Shown: positions 1 through 8,708 of the stretch, piece by piece | Layout of the letters: every line of letters begins with the position of its first letter | How positions within the stretch are numbered: the first letter of the stretch is position 1 | Assembly (NCBI RefSeq): GCF_025802015.1 | Contig: NZ_JAOYFC010000001.1 | Coordinates: 744,001-808,000 of the forward strand | DNA from: Falsihalocynthiibacter halioticoli | GTDB lineage: Bacteria > Pseudomonadota > Alphaproteobacteria > Rhodobacterales > Rhodobacteraceae | DNA length: 64,000 bases | Direction of reading: 5' to 3' | Notes under the pieces: model-generated | What the model was told of the DNA's origin: nothing | The model's database searches: none | What the model saw: the letters and a program-made list of their open reading frames with translations, nothing else | Made by a program: the position numbers and the translations under genes

Positions 1-2
1 AG

Positions 3-1178
3 CTCGAAACTGAAATGGCCAAAACGCCAGAAGCGGTGCACGACCTGTTGATGCAGGTTTGGAACAAGGCCAAGCCCGCAGCCGAAGCCGATGCCGAAGT
101 ACTGGCCGAAATGCTGGCCAAAGACGGGATCAACGGACCACTGGAGGCGTGGGATTGGTTTTATTACGCCGAGAAACGCCGCCTTGCAGAGCACGACTTG
201 GACGAAGCTGAGTTGAAGCCTTACTTCCAGCTTGATCGGATGATTGAAGCTGCGTTTGATTGTGCAAACCGGCTGTTTGGACTTGAGGCGCGTGCGCTTG
301 ATGTGCCGCTCTATCATCCGGATTGCCGCGCGTGGGAGTTTACACGAAACGGCGAACATATTGCCGTTTTCATCGGTGATTATTTTGCCCGCGCGAGCAA
401 ACGCTCCGGTGCGTGGTGTTCGGCGATGCGCAGCCAGAAGAAGCTTGGCGGCGACGTACGCCCAATCGTTGTGAATGTCTGTAACTTCGCCAAACCGCCA
501 GAAGGAGAACCCGCGCTGCTGTCTTATGATGATGCGCGGACCTTGTTCCACGAGTTTGGTCACGCGCTTCACCAGATGCTCTCGGATGTGACCTATGAAA
601 GCATTTCGGGAACTTCTGTCGCGCGCGATTTTGTCGAGCTACCAAGCCAGCTTTATGAGCATTGGCTTGAGGTGCCGGAAGTGCTGGAGAAACACGCGAT
701 CCACGCCGAAACGGGCGAGGCAATACCCGCGGATTTGATGAAACGGCTTTTGGACGCGCAGACTTACAACACCGGCTTTGCAACGGTTGAATATGTTTCT
801 TCTGCCCTAGTTGATTTGGCGTTTCACGACGGTCCCGCGCCCAAAGACACAATGGCGCGCCAGGCCGAAGTCCTTGACGGCATTTCAATGCCTTATGCAA
901 TTCGTATGCGCCATGCGACACCTGGATTTGCACATGTATTTGCGGGTGATGGCTATGCCAGTGCCTATTACAGCTATATGTGGTCTGAAGTGATGGACGC
1001 GGATGCATTCAAGGCGTTTGAAGAGGGCGAAGGGCCGTTTGATCCGGCACTTTCGAAGCGGCTAGAGGAGCATATCCTGTCGGCAGGCGGCTCGCGCGAT
1101 CCAGAAGAGCTTTATCGTGCGTTTCGCGGACGTATGCCAAGCGTTGACGCGCTGCTTGAGGGGCGCGGGTTGCTTTAA
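3..1178 (+). CDS. M3 family metallopeptidase (oligopeptidase A / Dcp type), 5' truncated by the window edge
   Basis: Zinc-dependent cytoplasmic oligopeptidase that cleaves short peptides. The HEFGH zinc motif (LFHEFGHALHQ) is near residue 180 of the visible part, and the C-terminal M3 block with GDGYASAYYSYMWSEV, which lies near the substrate cleft, is intact. The reading frame is open to the first base of the window and the family is normally close to 680 residues, so about 390 C-terminal residues are seen. The internal ATG at position 15 is therefore not the real start. The gene ends 3 bp before the convergent SH3-domain gene. Dcp and OpdA subtypes cannot be separated from this fragment. 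Confidence 0.93.
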   Translation, partial: LETEMAKTPEAVHDLLMQVWNKAKPAAEADAEVLAEMLAKDGINGPLEAWDWFYYAEKRRLAEHDLDEAELKPYFQLDRMIEAAFDCANRLFGLEARALDVPLYHPDCRAWEFTRNGEHIAVFIGDYFARASKRSGAWCSAMRSQKKLGGDVRPIVVNVCNFAKPPEGEPALLSYDDARTLFHEFGHALHQMLSDVTYESISGTSVARDFVELPSQLYEHWLEVPEVLEKHAIHAETGEAIPADLMKRLLDAQTYNTGFATVEYVSSALVDLAFHDGPAPKDTMARQAEVLDGISMPYAIRMRHATPGFAHVFAGDGYASAYYSYMWSEVMDADAFKAFEEGEGPFDPALSKRLEEHILSAGGSRDPEELYRAFRGRMPSVDALLEGRGLL

Positions 1179-1181
1179 CGG

Positions 1182-1676
1182 TTACTTGCGAATCTCGTCG
1201 TCGCGTACGCCCCAAACAGCGGATTTCGGCGCCCAGCCCCTAAGGCCGTCGACGCTTAACTTGCACCATGTTCGATCGCAGGCCCCAAGCCGCGCGATCA
1301 CGTCCTGTTCGAGCTTGGCAACTGCTTTGGCGTCCGGTTGGGGGAGAATCTTAAGCTCAACCTCTTTGGCGGTCACAACAACGGTGCGCACGCCAGAGAG
1401 AAGAGTGAAATGCACCCAGCCGCCCGCACCGTCACGGTCATGGACGCGCCGCCAATGGCCGAACTCTGCGGTGATCTCCAGCGGCATATCGCGGTGTTTA
1501 TAAACCCAATCAATGCGGTGCGTGAGGGAAGGGCCGCGCCGAACGTTCGCCTCGGTGGCTTTCATCGAAACAAAACGCGGAATCGGCAAGTTGGTCACGG
1601 GGCCGCGCTCTTGCGCGTGGGCGGCCTGAAGCCCGAGCATGGCCACGAGGGCCCAAATCGTCTTGCGGAGACTCAT
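1182..1676 (-). CDS. Secreted SH3-domain protein
   Basis: A 164-residue protein with an N-terminal signal peptide (Lys/Arg, then a hydrophobic stretch, probable cleavage after AHA near residue 21). Two bacterial SH3-like segments follow: EANVRRGPS...WVYKHRDMPLEI...GGWVHFTLLSG at about residues 42-95, and a second one ending in LRGWAPKSAVWGV at about 140-158. Such periplasmic SH3 proteins usually bind peptidoglycan or other proteins; the partner is unknown here. It is divergent from the 2-hydroxyacid dehydrogenase and converges tail to tail with the M3 peptidase. Confidence 0.82.
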   Translation of the reverse strand: MSLRKTIWALVAMLGLQAAHAQERGPVTNLPIPRFVSMKATEANVRRGPSLTHRIDWVYKHRDMPLEITAEFGHWRRVHDRDGAGGWVHFTLLSGVRTVVVTAKEVELKILPQPDAKAVAKLEQDVIARLGACDRTWCKLSVDGLRGWAPKSAVWGVRDDEIRK

Positions 1677-1786
1677 CGGATTTCTACCTGAATTTCTACT
1701 GCGCCTGTCTGTCGGTTCTTGTGTCCGATCATTTCATGGGCCACCTTAGCAGGGAGCGAACCAAAGAAAAGATGAGGGAGCATCCC

Positions 1787-2773
1787 ATGTGCGCAAAACG
1801 TCTGAGTGTTGTTGTTACACGACGGTTGCCTGTGGCGGTCGAAACTCGCCTGAAAGAGCTGTTTGATACGACCCTGCGTGTGGACGACACGCCGATGAGC
1901 AAAGCCGAACTGGTTGCCGCAATGAAGAAATGCGATGTGTTGGTGCCAACCGTAACGGATTCGATCGACGCGAGCATGCTTGCTTCGGCTGGGCCGGACC
2001 TCAAACTGATCGCGAATTACGGCGCGGGGGTGGATCACATCGACGTGGCAACTGCGCGGGAGCGGGGCATTCTTGTGTCAAACACACCAGGGGTTGTAAC
2101 CGAAGACACCGCCGATATCGCTATGATGCTTATTATTGCGGTTACGCGGCGGATTCCCGAAGGGTTAAGCCTGATGCAAACCGGCGAGTGGCGGGGCTGG
2201 ACCCCGACGGCGATGCTCGGTGGTCGGATTGCAGGAAAGAAGCTTGGTATCCTTGGTATGGGCCGCATCGGACGCGCCGTTGCCAAGCGCGCGGCTGCCT
2301 TTGGCATGGAGATAAATTACAACAATCGCAAGCGGTTGCACCCCGAGGTCGAAGAGCGCCTTGGCGCAACGTGGTGGGAGAGTCTCGATCAAATGGTGGC
2401 GCGGGTCGATGTGCTGTCGATCAACTGCCCCCATACGCCGAGTACATTTCACTTGATGAATGCGCGGCGGCTTAAGTTGATGAAACCTTCGGCGGTTATC
2501 GTCAACACCTCTCGGGGCGAGGTGATCGACGAGAACGCGCTTACACGGATGTTGCGCGCCGGAGAGATCGCGGGCGCGGGGCTGGATGTTTTCGAAGATG
2601 GCGCGAACATCAATCCTCGTCTGCGCGCGCTTGATAATGTTGCCCTTCTTCCGCACGTCGGTTCGGCGACCCGCGAAGGACGGATCGAAATGGGCGAGCG
2701 CGTTATGATAAATATCAAAACCTTTGACGACGGACATCGCCCACCTGATCTTGTGGTGCCGGGCGTTATTTAA
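1787..2773 (+). CDS. D-isomer-specific 2-hydroxyacid dehydrogenase (glyoxylate/hydroxypyruvate reductase-like)
   Basis: NAD(P)-dependent reductase of 2-keto acids, 328 residues. The nucleotide fold is marked by LGILGMGRIGRAVAKRA. The catalytic triad is visible as Arg in NTSRGEVID, Glu in GLDVFE and His in LLPHVGSAT. An upstream in-frame ATG exists at 1721, but the ATG at 1787 is preceded by a GAGGGA ribosome-binding site and gives the usual family N terminus (MCAKRLSVVVTR). It sits 150 bp before the GcvT-family flavoenzyme on the same strand. Reduction of glyoxylate or hydroxypyruvate in C1/glycine metabolism would fit that neighbour, but this is inference. Confidence 0.9.
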   Translation: MCAKRLSVVVTRRLPVAVETRLKELFDTTLRVDDTPMSKAELVAAMKKCDVLVPTVTDSIDASMLASAGPDLKLIANYGAGVDHIDVATARERGILVSNTPGVVTEDTADIAMMLIIAVTRRIPEGLSLMQTGEWRGWTPTAMLGGRIAGKKLGILGMGRIGRAVAKRAAAFGMEINYNNRKRLHPEVEERLGATWWESLDQMVARVDVLSINCPHTPSTFHLMNARRLKLMKPSAVIVNTSRGEVIDENALTRMLRAGEIAGAGLDVFEDGANINPRLRALDNVALLPHVGSATREGRIEMGERVMINIKTFDDGHRPPDLVVPGVI

Positions 2774-2923
2774 GGCGCGAGCCCAGTCGGGTTTTGAACA
2801 TGCAAACCGAGGTTTAGGTCGGTTTTGTGCGCTCTTGGGTCGGCGAGCGGCTGCATCTTCTGGTGCGGCGCGCCACTATAGGCCCAAGGCCGGCGAAACG
2901 GCCCGTTGCAAGGAGTGTGCCTG

Positions 2924-5422
2924 ATGAAATCCCATGTCAAAGCTCTGGTTGTTGGCGGAGGTGCCGTTGGCACGTCGATTGCTTATCATCTTGCCCGTGC
3001 GGGGTGGGACGACGTAGTGCTGATGGAGCGCGATGAGCTGACTTCGGGAAGTACGTGGCACGCGGCGGGGCTATTGCCGTATTTCAACATGTCCTATGCG
3101 ACGACACACATCCACGACTACTCGATCAAATTCTACAAAACGCTCGAAGAAGAAACGGGTTTGAACGCAGGATTTTCAGTCGTTGGCAACCTGCGCATGG
3201 CGCAAAGCAAAGAGCGCATGGACGAGTATATGCTCTATGCCTCAACCGCCGAAACCTGCGGCGTGCCGTATGAATGGATGACACCTGCGCAGATCAAGGA
3301 ACGGTGGCCGCTGGTGCGGACAGAGGACCTTGAAGGCGCGATTTATCACCCGACTGACGGCTATATTAACCCCGCAGATGTAACCATCGCCATGGCCAAG
3401 GGCGCGCGTCAGCGCGGTGTTGTTGTTGAACGCCGCTGGCAGGTGGACAGCTATCATTGGACAGGCGAGGCATGGGAGGTGACCTGCACCAAGATGGTCG
3501 AGCGGGGCGGTAACCTTGTTCCATCCGACGAACAGGTCGTCATCACCGCAGAGCATGTGGTGACAGCAACAGGAAACCATGCGCAGCGTACGGCAAAGCT
3601 CTTGGGCATCAAAATCCCCGCCATTCCGGTTGAGCATCAGTTCATCGTGACCGAACCCGATGCCGCTTTGCTTGAATACCGCAAGACCCACGGCGAACAC
3701 CCTGTTTTGCGCGATGCGGATGCCAAATGGTATGTGCGCGAGGAGCGGGGCGGTTGGATTCTCGGCCCCTACGAGCGCAACGCCCCTGCGCGGTTTGCTT
3801 ATGGTGTGCCCGATAGTTTCCGCGCGGATTTGTTCCCGCTTGATCTTGAACGGATCGAAGAAGAATACATGAGCATGATTCACCGCATACCGTCCTCGGA
3901 AACGGTGGGGCTTAAGGATGATTTCAACGGCCCGATTTGCTATACGCCTGATGGCAACCCGCTCATTGGTCCTGCGCCCGGATTGCGGAACATGTGGCTT
4001 GCCGAAGGGTTCAGCTTTGGCATTACAGCAGCGGGCGGCGCGGGCAAATACCTTGCCGATCTGATGGTCGAGGGCGAGGCCGAGATTGACATGGCGAGCC
4101 TTGACCCCAAGCGCTTCGGAAGCTGGATGACCACCGATTATGCCGTGGCCAAGAACGAAGAAGCTTACGAGCATGTCTATATCCTCCACCATCCTGACGA
4201 GGAGCGCCCTGCCGCACGGCCTCTGCGGACAAGCCCCGCTTATGACCGCCAAAAAACCGCAGGTGCGCAATTCGGGCAGGTGAACGGATGGGAGCGGCCA
4301 AACTATTATGCGCCCGAAGGATTTGACGATCACGCCGCGCGCAGCTTCCGGCGCGGAGGTTGGTGGCAATATACCGAAGAAGAGGCGCGCGCGATCCGCG
4401 AGGGCGTTGGGCTTATTGATGCGACGGCCTTCACCAAGCATTCGGTTTACGGGCCTGGAGCGACGGCGTTCCTTGATTGGTTCACCTGTAACAAGCTGCC
4501 GCGCGTGGGGCGTATTAATCTGACCTATGCGCTGACTTCTGCGGGAACAACGCGTACCGAGTACACCATCGTGCGGTTGGCAGAGAACGATTATTACCTC
4601 GTGTCTGCGGGGGCGTGGTCCGATTATGATCGCGATTATCTGCTCAAAGCACTTGAGGATTGGAACAGCGGCGGAAATGAATGGGTCGGCGTGCAGGATG
4701 TCACGACGCAGTGGGGCGTGTTTGCCATTGCTGGCCCGAAAACCCGTGAGGTTCTGAACGAACTTATCCGTGATGCAGAGCCGGAAACCGCGCTTTCAAA
4801 CAAACGCTTTCCTTGGTTGTCCTGCCGCGAAATCGAGCTTGGTATGTGTCCTGTCCGTGCGGTGCGGGTTGCCTATACGGGCGAACTGGGCTGGGAATTG
4901 CATCACCCGATTGAGATGCAAAACTACCTATGGGACCAATTGATGCAAGCGGGCGAGAAGCACGGGCTGAAACTGGTGGGCGCGCGCGCGCAAAACTGGC
5001 TGAGACAAGAGAAATCCTATCGCGCATTCGGCACCGAACTGGGCCGCGATGCTACGCCGCTTGAGGCTGGACTTGATCGGTTTGTTGATCTTGAGAAAGA
5101 GTTTTTCGGCAAAGAGGCCATGATCAAAACCGGCGTGCGCAGCACCTGCGTGACCCTGTTGATTGACGGGCCGCAAGACGCCGACCCATGGGGCCGCGAA
5201 GTGCTTTACGCCGGTGACAAACGGGTGGGCCGTCTAACCTCTGGTGGCTATTCGGTGGCCTTTGGAAAAAGTATCGGCATGGGCTATGTCTCGCCAGATT
5301 GCGCGACAGTCGGCACAAAGCTCAAGGTCAAGATGTTTGATAAACTGTGGGATGCTGAAGTCGTCGAAGATAGCCCCTATGACCCGACAAACGCCACGAT
5401 CCGCAAGAATAGCGAAGGTTAG
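2924..5422 (+). CDS. FAD-dependent oxidoreductase of the dimethylglycine/sarcosine dehydrogenase family (DAO-FAO_M-GcvT fusion)
   Basis: 832-residue fusion: an N-terminal DAO-type FAD domain (VVGGGAVGTSIAYHLARAGW at residues 9-28, GSTWHAAGL near residue 45 where family members attach FAD covalently to the His), an FAO_M linker, then a C-terminal GcvT/aminomethyltransferase domain from about residue 440. The family oxidatively demethylates N-methylated glycines and passes the methylene group to tetrahydrofolate bound in the GcvT half. The start is set by AAGGAG at 2910-2915, 8 bp before ATG 2924; a TTG at 2906 lies upstream of it. It overlaps the convergent decarboxylase-like gene by 4 bp. The exact substrate (dimethylglycine, sarcosine or another methylamine) cannot be told. 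Confidence 0.92.
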   Translation: MKSHVKALVVGGGAVGTSIAYHLARAGWDDVVLMERDELTSGSTWHAAGLLPYFNMSYATTHIHDYSIKFYKTLEEETGLNAGFSVVGNLRMAQSKERMDEYMLYASTAETCGVPYEWMTPAQIKERWPLVRTEDLEGAIYHPTDGYINPADVTIAMAKGARQRGVVVERRWQVDSYHWTGEAWEVTCTKMVERGGNLVPSDEQVVITAEHVVTATGNHAQRTAKLLGIKIPAIPVEHQFIVTEPDAALLEYRKTHGEHPVLRDADAKWYVREERGGWILGPYERNAPARFAYGVPDSFRADLFPLDLERIEEEYMSMIHRIPSSETVGLKDDFNGPICYTPDGNPLIGPAPGLRNMWLAEGFSFGITAAGGAGKYLADLMVEGEAEIDMASLDPKRFGSWMTTDYAVAKNEEAYEHVYILHHPDEERPAARPLRTSPAYDRQKTAGAQFGQVNGWERPNYYAPEGFDDHAARSFRRGGWWQYTEEEARAIREGVGLIDATAFTKHSVYGPGATAFLDWFTCNKLPRVGRINLTYALTSAGTTRTEYTIVRLAENDYYLVSAGAWSDYDRDYLLKALEDWNSGGNEWVGVQDVTTQWGVFAIAGPKTREVLNELIRDAEPETALSNKRFPWLSCREIELGMCPVRAVRVAYTGELGWELHHPIEMQNYLWDQLMQAGEKHGLKLVGARAQNWLRQEKSYRAFGTELGRDATPLEAGLDRFVDLEKEFFGKEAMIKTGVRSTCVTLLIDGPQDADPWGREVLYAGDKRVGRLTSGGYSVAFGKSIGMGYVSPDCATVGTKLKVKMFDKLWDAEVVEDSPYDPTNATIRKNSEG

Positions 5423-5757
5423 GTTTTAGAAAGCTGATCCCAAGCGTCCATTGCCTTGGATGCATACATCAGCGAGGGGCCGCCGCCCATGTAGACGCAC
5501 ATGCTAAGGACGTCTGCGATTTCTTCACGGGTGGCTTTTTCCCTTATGAGCGCTTCGATGTGGAAACCGATGCATGGTTCGCACCGGTCTGCGACAGAGA
5601 TCGCCAGTGCAACAAATTCCTTGGTTTTCGCATCTAGAACGCCGCTTGTTTTCGCTGCGTGGGCAAGAGAGCCAAACCCTTTTGACGTTTCGGGCGCGGC
5701 GGCGTTGAAGTTGCCGACGGAGGATTTCATCCCTCCCATGAAGTCTTTCCAGTCCAT
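5419..5757 (-). CDS. Carboxymuconolactone decarboxylase / AhpD-like protein
   Basis: A 112-residue all-helical CMD-family protein. The active-site signature is EFVALAISVADRCEPCIGFH at about residues 46-65: a Glu, then CxxC, then His three residues later, as in AhpD-type peroxidase/disulfide reductases. A longer open frame runs upstream, but an AAGGAA Shine-Dalgarno ends 5 bp before ATG 5757 and the preceding residues do not resemble the family. It stands alone behind the terminator of the BMP operon and has an FNR-type palindrome about 50 bp upstream, suggesting its own oxygen- or redox-linked control. Confidence 0.88.
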   Translation of the reverse strand: MDWKDFMGGMKSSVGNFNAAAPETSKGFGSLAHAAKTSGVLDAKTKEFVALAISVADRCEPCIGFHIEALIREKATREEIADVLSMCVYMGGGPSLMYASKAMDAWDQLSKT

Positions 5758-5808
5758 TTGAGTTCCTTTCAATTTTTTCAGGTATCGGACGTGGCGAGAT
5801 AAATAGCT

Positions 5809-5822
5809 TTGATCGCGGTCAA
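5809..5822. promoter_or_regulatory. FNR/FnrL-type binding site
   Basis: TTGAT-CGCG-GTCAA matches the FNR-family pattern TTGAY-N4-RTCAA in both half sites. Its centre lies 58 bp upstream of the decarboxylase start codon. If it works as a class II site (centre at -41.5), transcription would start about 17 bp before the ATG, and a partial -10 (GATACC on the minus strand, 5781-5786) is in the right place. The site is read from sequence; binding is inferred. Confidence 0.55.
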
Positions 5823-5875
5823 ATTGACGTAGCGTTTGTTTGCATGCGTGAAGATAAGCTATTTCTGGGACGCGC

Positions 5876-5909
5876 ACAAAAAAAGGCCCGGACATAATGC
5901 CGGGCCTTT
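5876..5909 (-). terminator. Rho-independent terminator of the BMP operon
   Basis: Perfect 10-bp inverted repeat AAAGGCCCGG / CCGGGCCTTT with an 8-nt loop (5882-5909). Read on the minus strand it runs into a stretch of eight T. It lies 27 bp after the stop of the BMP binding-protein gene. Confidence 0.9.
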
Positions 5910-5935
5910 GAAGATTGATTTAGTAAGCTTTGGGC

Positions 5936-7009
5936 TTAGCTTGGAATGTCGCCTTCGATGCCTTCGACATAGAAGTTCATACCAAGAAGATCGCCGTCAC
6001 CCGCTGTTTCGCCTTCGGCGAGCCATGGTGTGCCGTCTTGCTTGTTCAGCGGACCTGTGAAGGCGTGGTAGGAGCCATCTGCAATTGAAGCTTCGATCGC
6101 CATTGCCTCGGCTTTCACTTCTGCTGGGATCGCGTCTGTGATGTCGCCGATCTTAACCATGCCGGATGCAATGCCACCCCAAGTGTCGACCTGCTCCCAT
6201 GTACCATCCATAACCGCTTGTGTGCGCTCGATGTAGTAGGGTGCCCAGTTGTCGATGATCGAGGAGACGCGCGGGCTTGGCGCGAATTGAGCCATGTCAG
6301 ATGCCTGACCGAATGCGATAACGCCTTCTGTCTCGGCAGCTTTCGCCATTGGCGCTGTGGAGTCAGTGTGCTGCATGATCACGTCAACGCCTTGCTCGAT
6401 GAGCGCAGCAGCCGCGTCAGCTTCTTTGGCCGGATCGAACCAAGAGAATACCCAGATCACTTTCATCTCTGCGTCAGGGTTCACTTTCTTGGCGTGGATA
6501 TAGGCCGAGTTGATGCCGCGAATAACTTCGGGGATCGGGAAGGACGCGATATAGCCGATTTTGTTGCTCTCGGTCATGTGGCCGGCGATTGTGCCGATCA
6601 CTGCGCGACCTTCATAGAAACGTGCGCCGTATGTGGACACGTTCGGATGCTCGCGCTTGTAACCTGTGGCGTGCTCGAACTTGATGTCCGGGAATTTGGC
6701 AGCAACAGCGTTCGTCTGGTCCATGTAGCCGAACGACGTTGTAAAGATCAGGTCGTGACCGGACAGGGCCATTTGTGTGAGAACACGCTCGGCGTCTGGG
6801 CCTTCGGCAACGTTTTCAACGAAAGTCGTTTCAACCTTGTCGCCGAAATGCTCTTCAACGGCTTTACGGCCTTCATCATGCTCATATGTCCAGCCGCCGT
6901 CACCAGGTGTGCCGACATAGACAAAGCCGACTTTGGTTGTGTCGGCCATGGCTGGAGCTGCAACGCCGAGCGCTACGGCTGCTGTCATGAGTGATTTCAT
7001 CAATTTCAT
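5936..7009 (-). CDS. BMP-family ABC transporter substrate-binding protein (purine/nucleoside type)
   Basis: 357-residue periplasmic binding protein of the Bmp/PnrA family, which bind purine nucleosides or related bases. It has a signal peptide cleaved near AMA-D (residue 22), then KVGFVYVGTPGDGGWTYEHDEGR, the typical ligand-pocket start of the family. It is the last gene of the importer operon and its ATG overlaps the stop of the K+ channel gene (ATGA), which points to translational coupling. With xdhC at the head of the operon, a purine such as xanthine or hypoxanthine is the most likely ligand; this is inferred from context. Confidence 0.93.
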   Translation of the reverse strand: MKLMKSLMTAAVALGVAAPAMADTTKVGFVYVGTPGDGGWTYEHDEGRKAVEEHFGDKVETTFVENVAEGPDAERVLTQMALSGHDLIFTTSFGYMDQTNAVAAKFPDIKFEHATGYKREHPNVSTYGARFYEGRAVIGTIAGHMTESNKIGYIASFPIPEVIRGINSAYIHAKKVNPDAEMKVIWVFSWFDPAKEADAAAALIEQGVDVIMQHTDSTAPMAKAAETEGVIAFGQASDMAQFAPSPRVSSIIDNWAPYYIERTQAVMDGTWEQVDTWGGIASGMVKIGDITDAIPAEVKAEAMAIEASIADGSYHAFTGPLNKQDGTPWLAEGETAGDGDLLGMNFYVEGIEGDIPS

Positions 7010-7773
7010 TTAGGAGTCTCCCCTTTGGTGGATTTTTGTTGTGATGTTTCGTCGGAATCTTTCCGGTGTTTTATTCTTGAATCTGTATCAATCAGAGCCG
7101 TTGTCACGATCGCAGCAGGAACTGCCACCACCCCCAATCCGACGAATAGAATGAAGGTTGTAAAGACACGCCCCCCAAAAGTTATGGGAATCATATCGCC
7201 ATAGCCAACAGTGGTAAAGGAGGCGATGGCCCACCAGAATGAACTTGGAATAGATGAGAAAATTTCAGGCTGTGCTTCATGCTCAAAGATGAAAATTCCG
7301 ACAGAACTGACATAGAGCATGATCATCGCAAGAAATACGAACATAAGAAGTTCGCTCCGGACGCTGTGAAGAGCTTCGCCAAAACGTTCCAACGCTCGTG
7401 AGCTTCGGAACAGTTTGAGCACGCGCAAAATTCGCAGCAGGCGGAAAGTTCTTACGACCTGCCATTGCGGCTGGAAGAAAACCAGCCCCGGGAGGCAAGA
7501 GACCAGATCAATCAACCCCCACGCGCTAAAGATATACCGAAGCCGCTTCTCCGCGCAGTAAATACGCAGCAAATACTCCGCGAGGAAAATAAGTAAGATA
7601 GCAAACTCGAACACCCGCAAGGCTTCATATGCCCAATGGGGAAGTCCCTGCATTGTTTCCAGCGAAATAGCCACCGCGGACACTGCGATAATAGTGTTCA
7701 ATGCCCACGACACTTTGTTAGGCCCGTCGGGGACCTTTCCATCCAAGTGCTGAAGAATGCGTTCGCGGTTCAT
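7006..7773 (-). CDS. Voltage-gated-type potassium channel (six transmembrane segments)
   Basis: 255-residue inner-membrane ion channel. S1-S3 lie at about 25-40, 52-70 and 83-100. S4 carries Arg/Lys at every third position (R108, R111, R114, R117, K120, R123), as in a voltage sensor. S5 is at about 141-163, the selectivity filter TTVGYGD at 187-193 and S6 at about 203-226. A charged tail follows with no ligand-binding domain. It lies inside the BMP transporter operon, 14 bp after a permease gene and overlapping the binding-protein start by 4 bp. Gating by voltage is suggested by S4 but not shown. Confidence 0.92.
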   Translation of the reverse strand: MNRERILQHLDGKVPDGPNKVSWALNTIIAVSAVAISLETMQGLPHWAYEALRVFEFAILLIFLAEYLLRIYCAEKRLRYIFSAWGLIDLVSCLPGLVFFQPQWQVVRTFRLLRILRVLKLFRSSRALERFGEALHSVRSELLMFVFLAMIMLYVSSVGIFIFEHEAQPEIFSSIPSSFWWAIASFTTVGYGDMIPITFGGRVFTTFILFVGLGVVAVPAAIVTTALIDTDSRIKHRKDSDETSQQKSTKGETPK

Positions 7774-7787
7774 TGAGGCGGCCTGTG

Positions 7788-8708
7788 TTAACTCGTTGCA
7801 AAGAAAGGTTTGCCAAGTGACGCGGGCGCGGCAGTTGAGCTTCTAGAGATCAATACCAACACAAGGATGGTGATGATGTAAGGGCTCATCGACAGATACT
7901 CGACAGGAACAGGGATACCCGCGACCTGTAGGTTGAGTTGGAGAACAGAAATCCCGCCAAAGAGATACGCACCAAGCAACACGCGCTGGGCTTTCCAGCT
8001 TGCGAATACAACAATGGCCAATGCGATCCAACCTGCGCCAGCGGTCATGCCGTCTGTCCATTGTGCTACACGTACCAGTGAAAGATGCGCTCCGCCAAGC
8101 CCTGCGCAGGCTCCGCCAAACGCGATGGCGATCATGCGGATGCGTACGACCTTATAGCCAAGTGCGTGGGCTGCGTCGTGGTTCTCGCCGACCGCGCGCA
8201 GGACAAGGCCAAGGCGCGCGAATTTCAGGAACGCCCAGACAGCGACCAAGAGCGCCAGCGAAAGGTAAACTATAGGATCGTGTGAAAACAGCACGCGCCC
8301 GAAGAACGGAAGGTCCGAGAGGAAGCCAAGGTCAAGCCGCGCAGTAGAAGGGGGCCTTTGCTCGGCATAGGCCTGCCCGATGAGCGCGGATAGCCCGAGC
8401 CCGAAGAGCGTTAAGGCAAGGCCGGTTGCCACCTGATTGGATAAGAGTTTGAGCGTGAGGAAGCCGAATACAAGGCTCAACACCGCCGAAGCCGCCGCCG
8501 CCGCAACGAAGCCGAAAAACGGGCTTTGCGTTTCGACAGCCACGGCAAATCCCGTGACCGCGCCGGTGATCATCATGCCCTCGACACCGAGGTTCAGCAC
8601 TCCGGATTTTTCCACCACCATCTCGCCGATTGCGGCCAGTAGGATCGGGGTTGCAGCGACCATGAGCGAAGCCAGAAGCGCTGCGGGGTTGATTGCAGAA
8701 AGGTCCAT
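7788..8708 (-). CDS. ABC transporter permease, BMP/nucleoside type (second permease)
   Basis: 306-residue polytopic inner-membrane protein of the BPD_transp_2 (RbsC/NupQ-like) family. The N terminus MDLSAINPAALLASLMVAATPILLAAIGEMVVEKSGVLNLGVEGMM... is typical, with NLGVEGMM as the family signature near residue 38. Its ATG overlaps the stop of the upstream permease by one base (TAATG), so the two subunits are probably made in equal amounts and pair as a heterodimer in the importer. Confidence 0.93.
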   Translation of the reverse strand: MDLSAINPAALLASLMVAATPILLAAIGEMVVEKSGVLNLGVEGMMITGAVTGFAVAVETQSPFFGFVAAAAASAVLSLVFGFLTLKLLSNQVATGLALTLFGLGLSALIGQAYAEQRPPSTARLDLGFLSDLPFFGRVLFSHDPIVYLSLALLVAVWAFLKFARLGLVLRAVGENHDAAHALGYKVVRIRMIAIAFGGACAGLGGAHLSLVRVAQWTDGMTAGAGWIALAIVVFASWKAQRVLLGAYLFGGISVLQLNLQVAGIPVPVEYLSMSPYIITILVLVLISRSSTAAPASLGKPFFATS

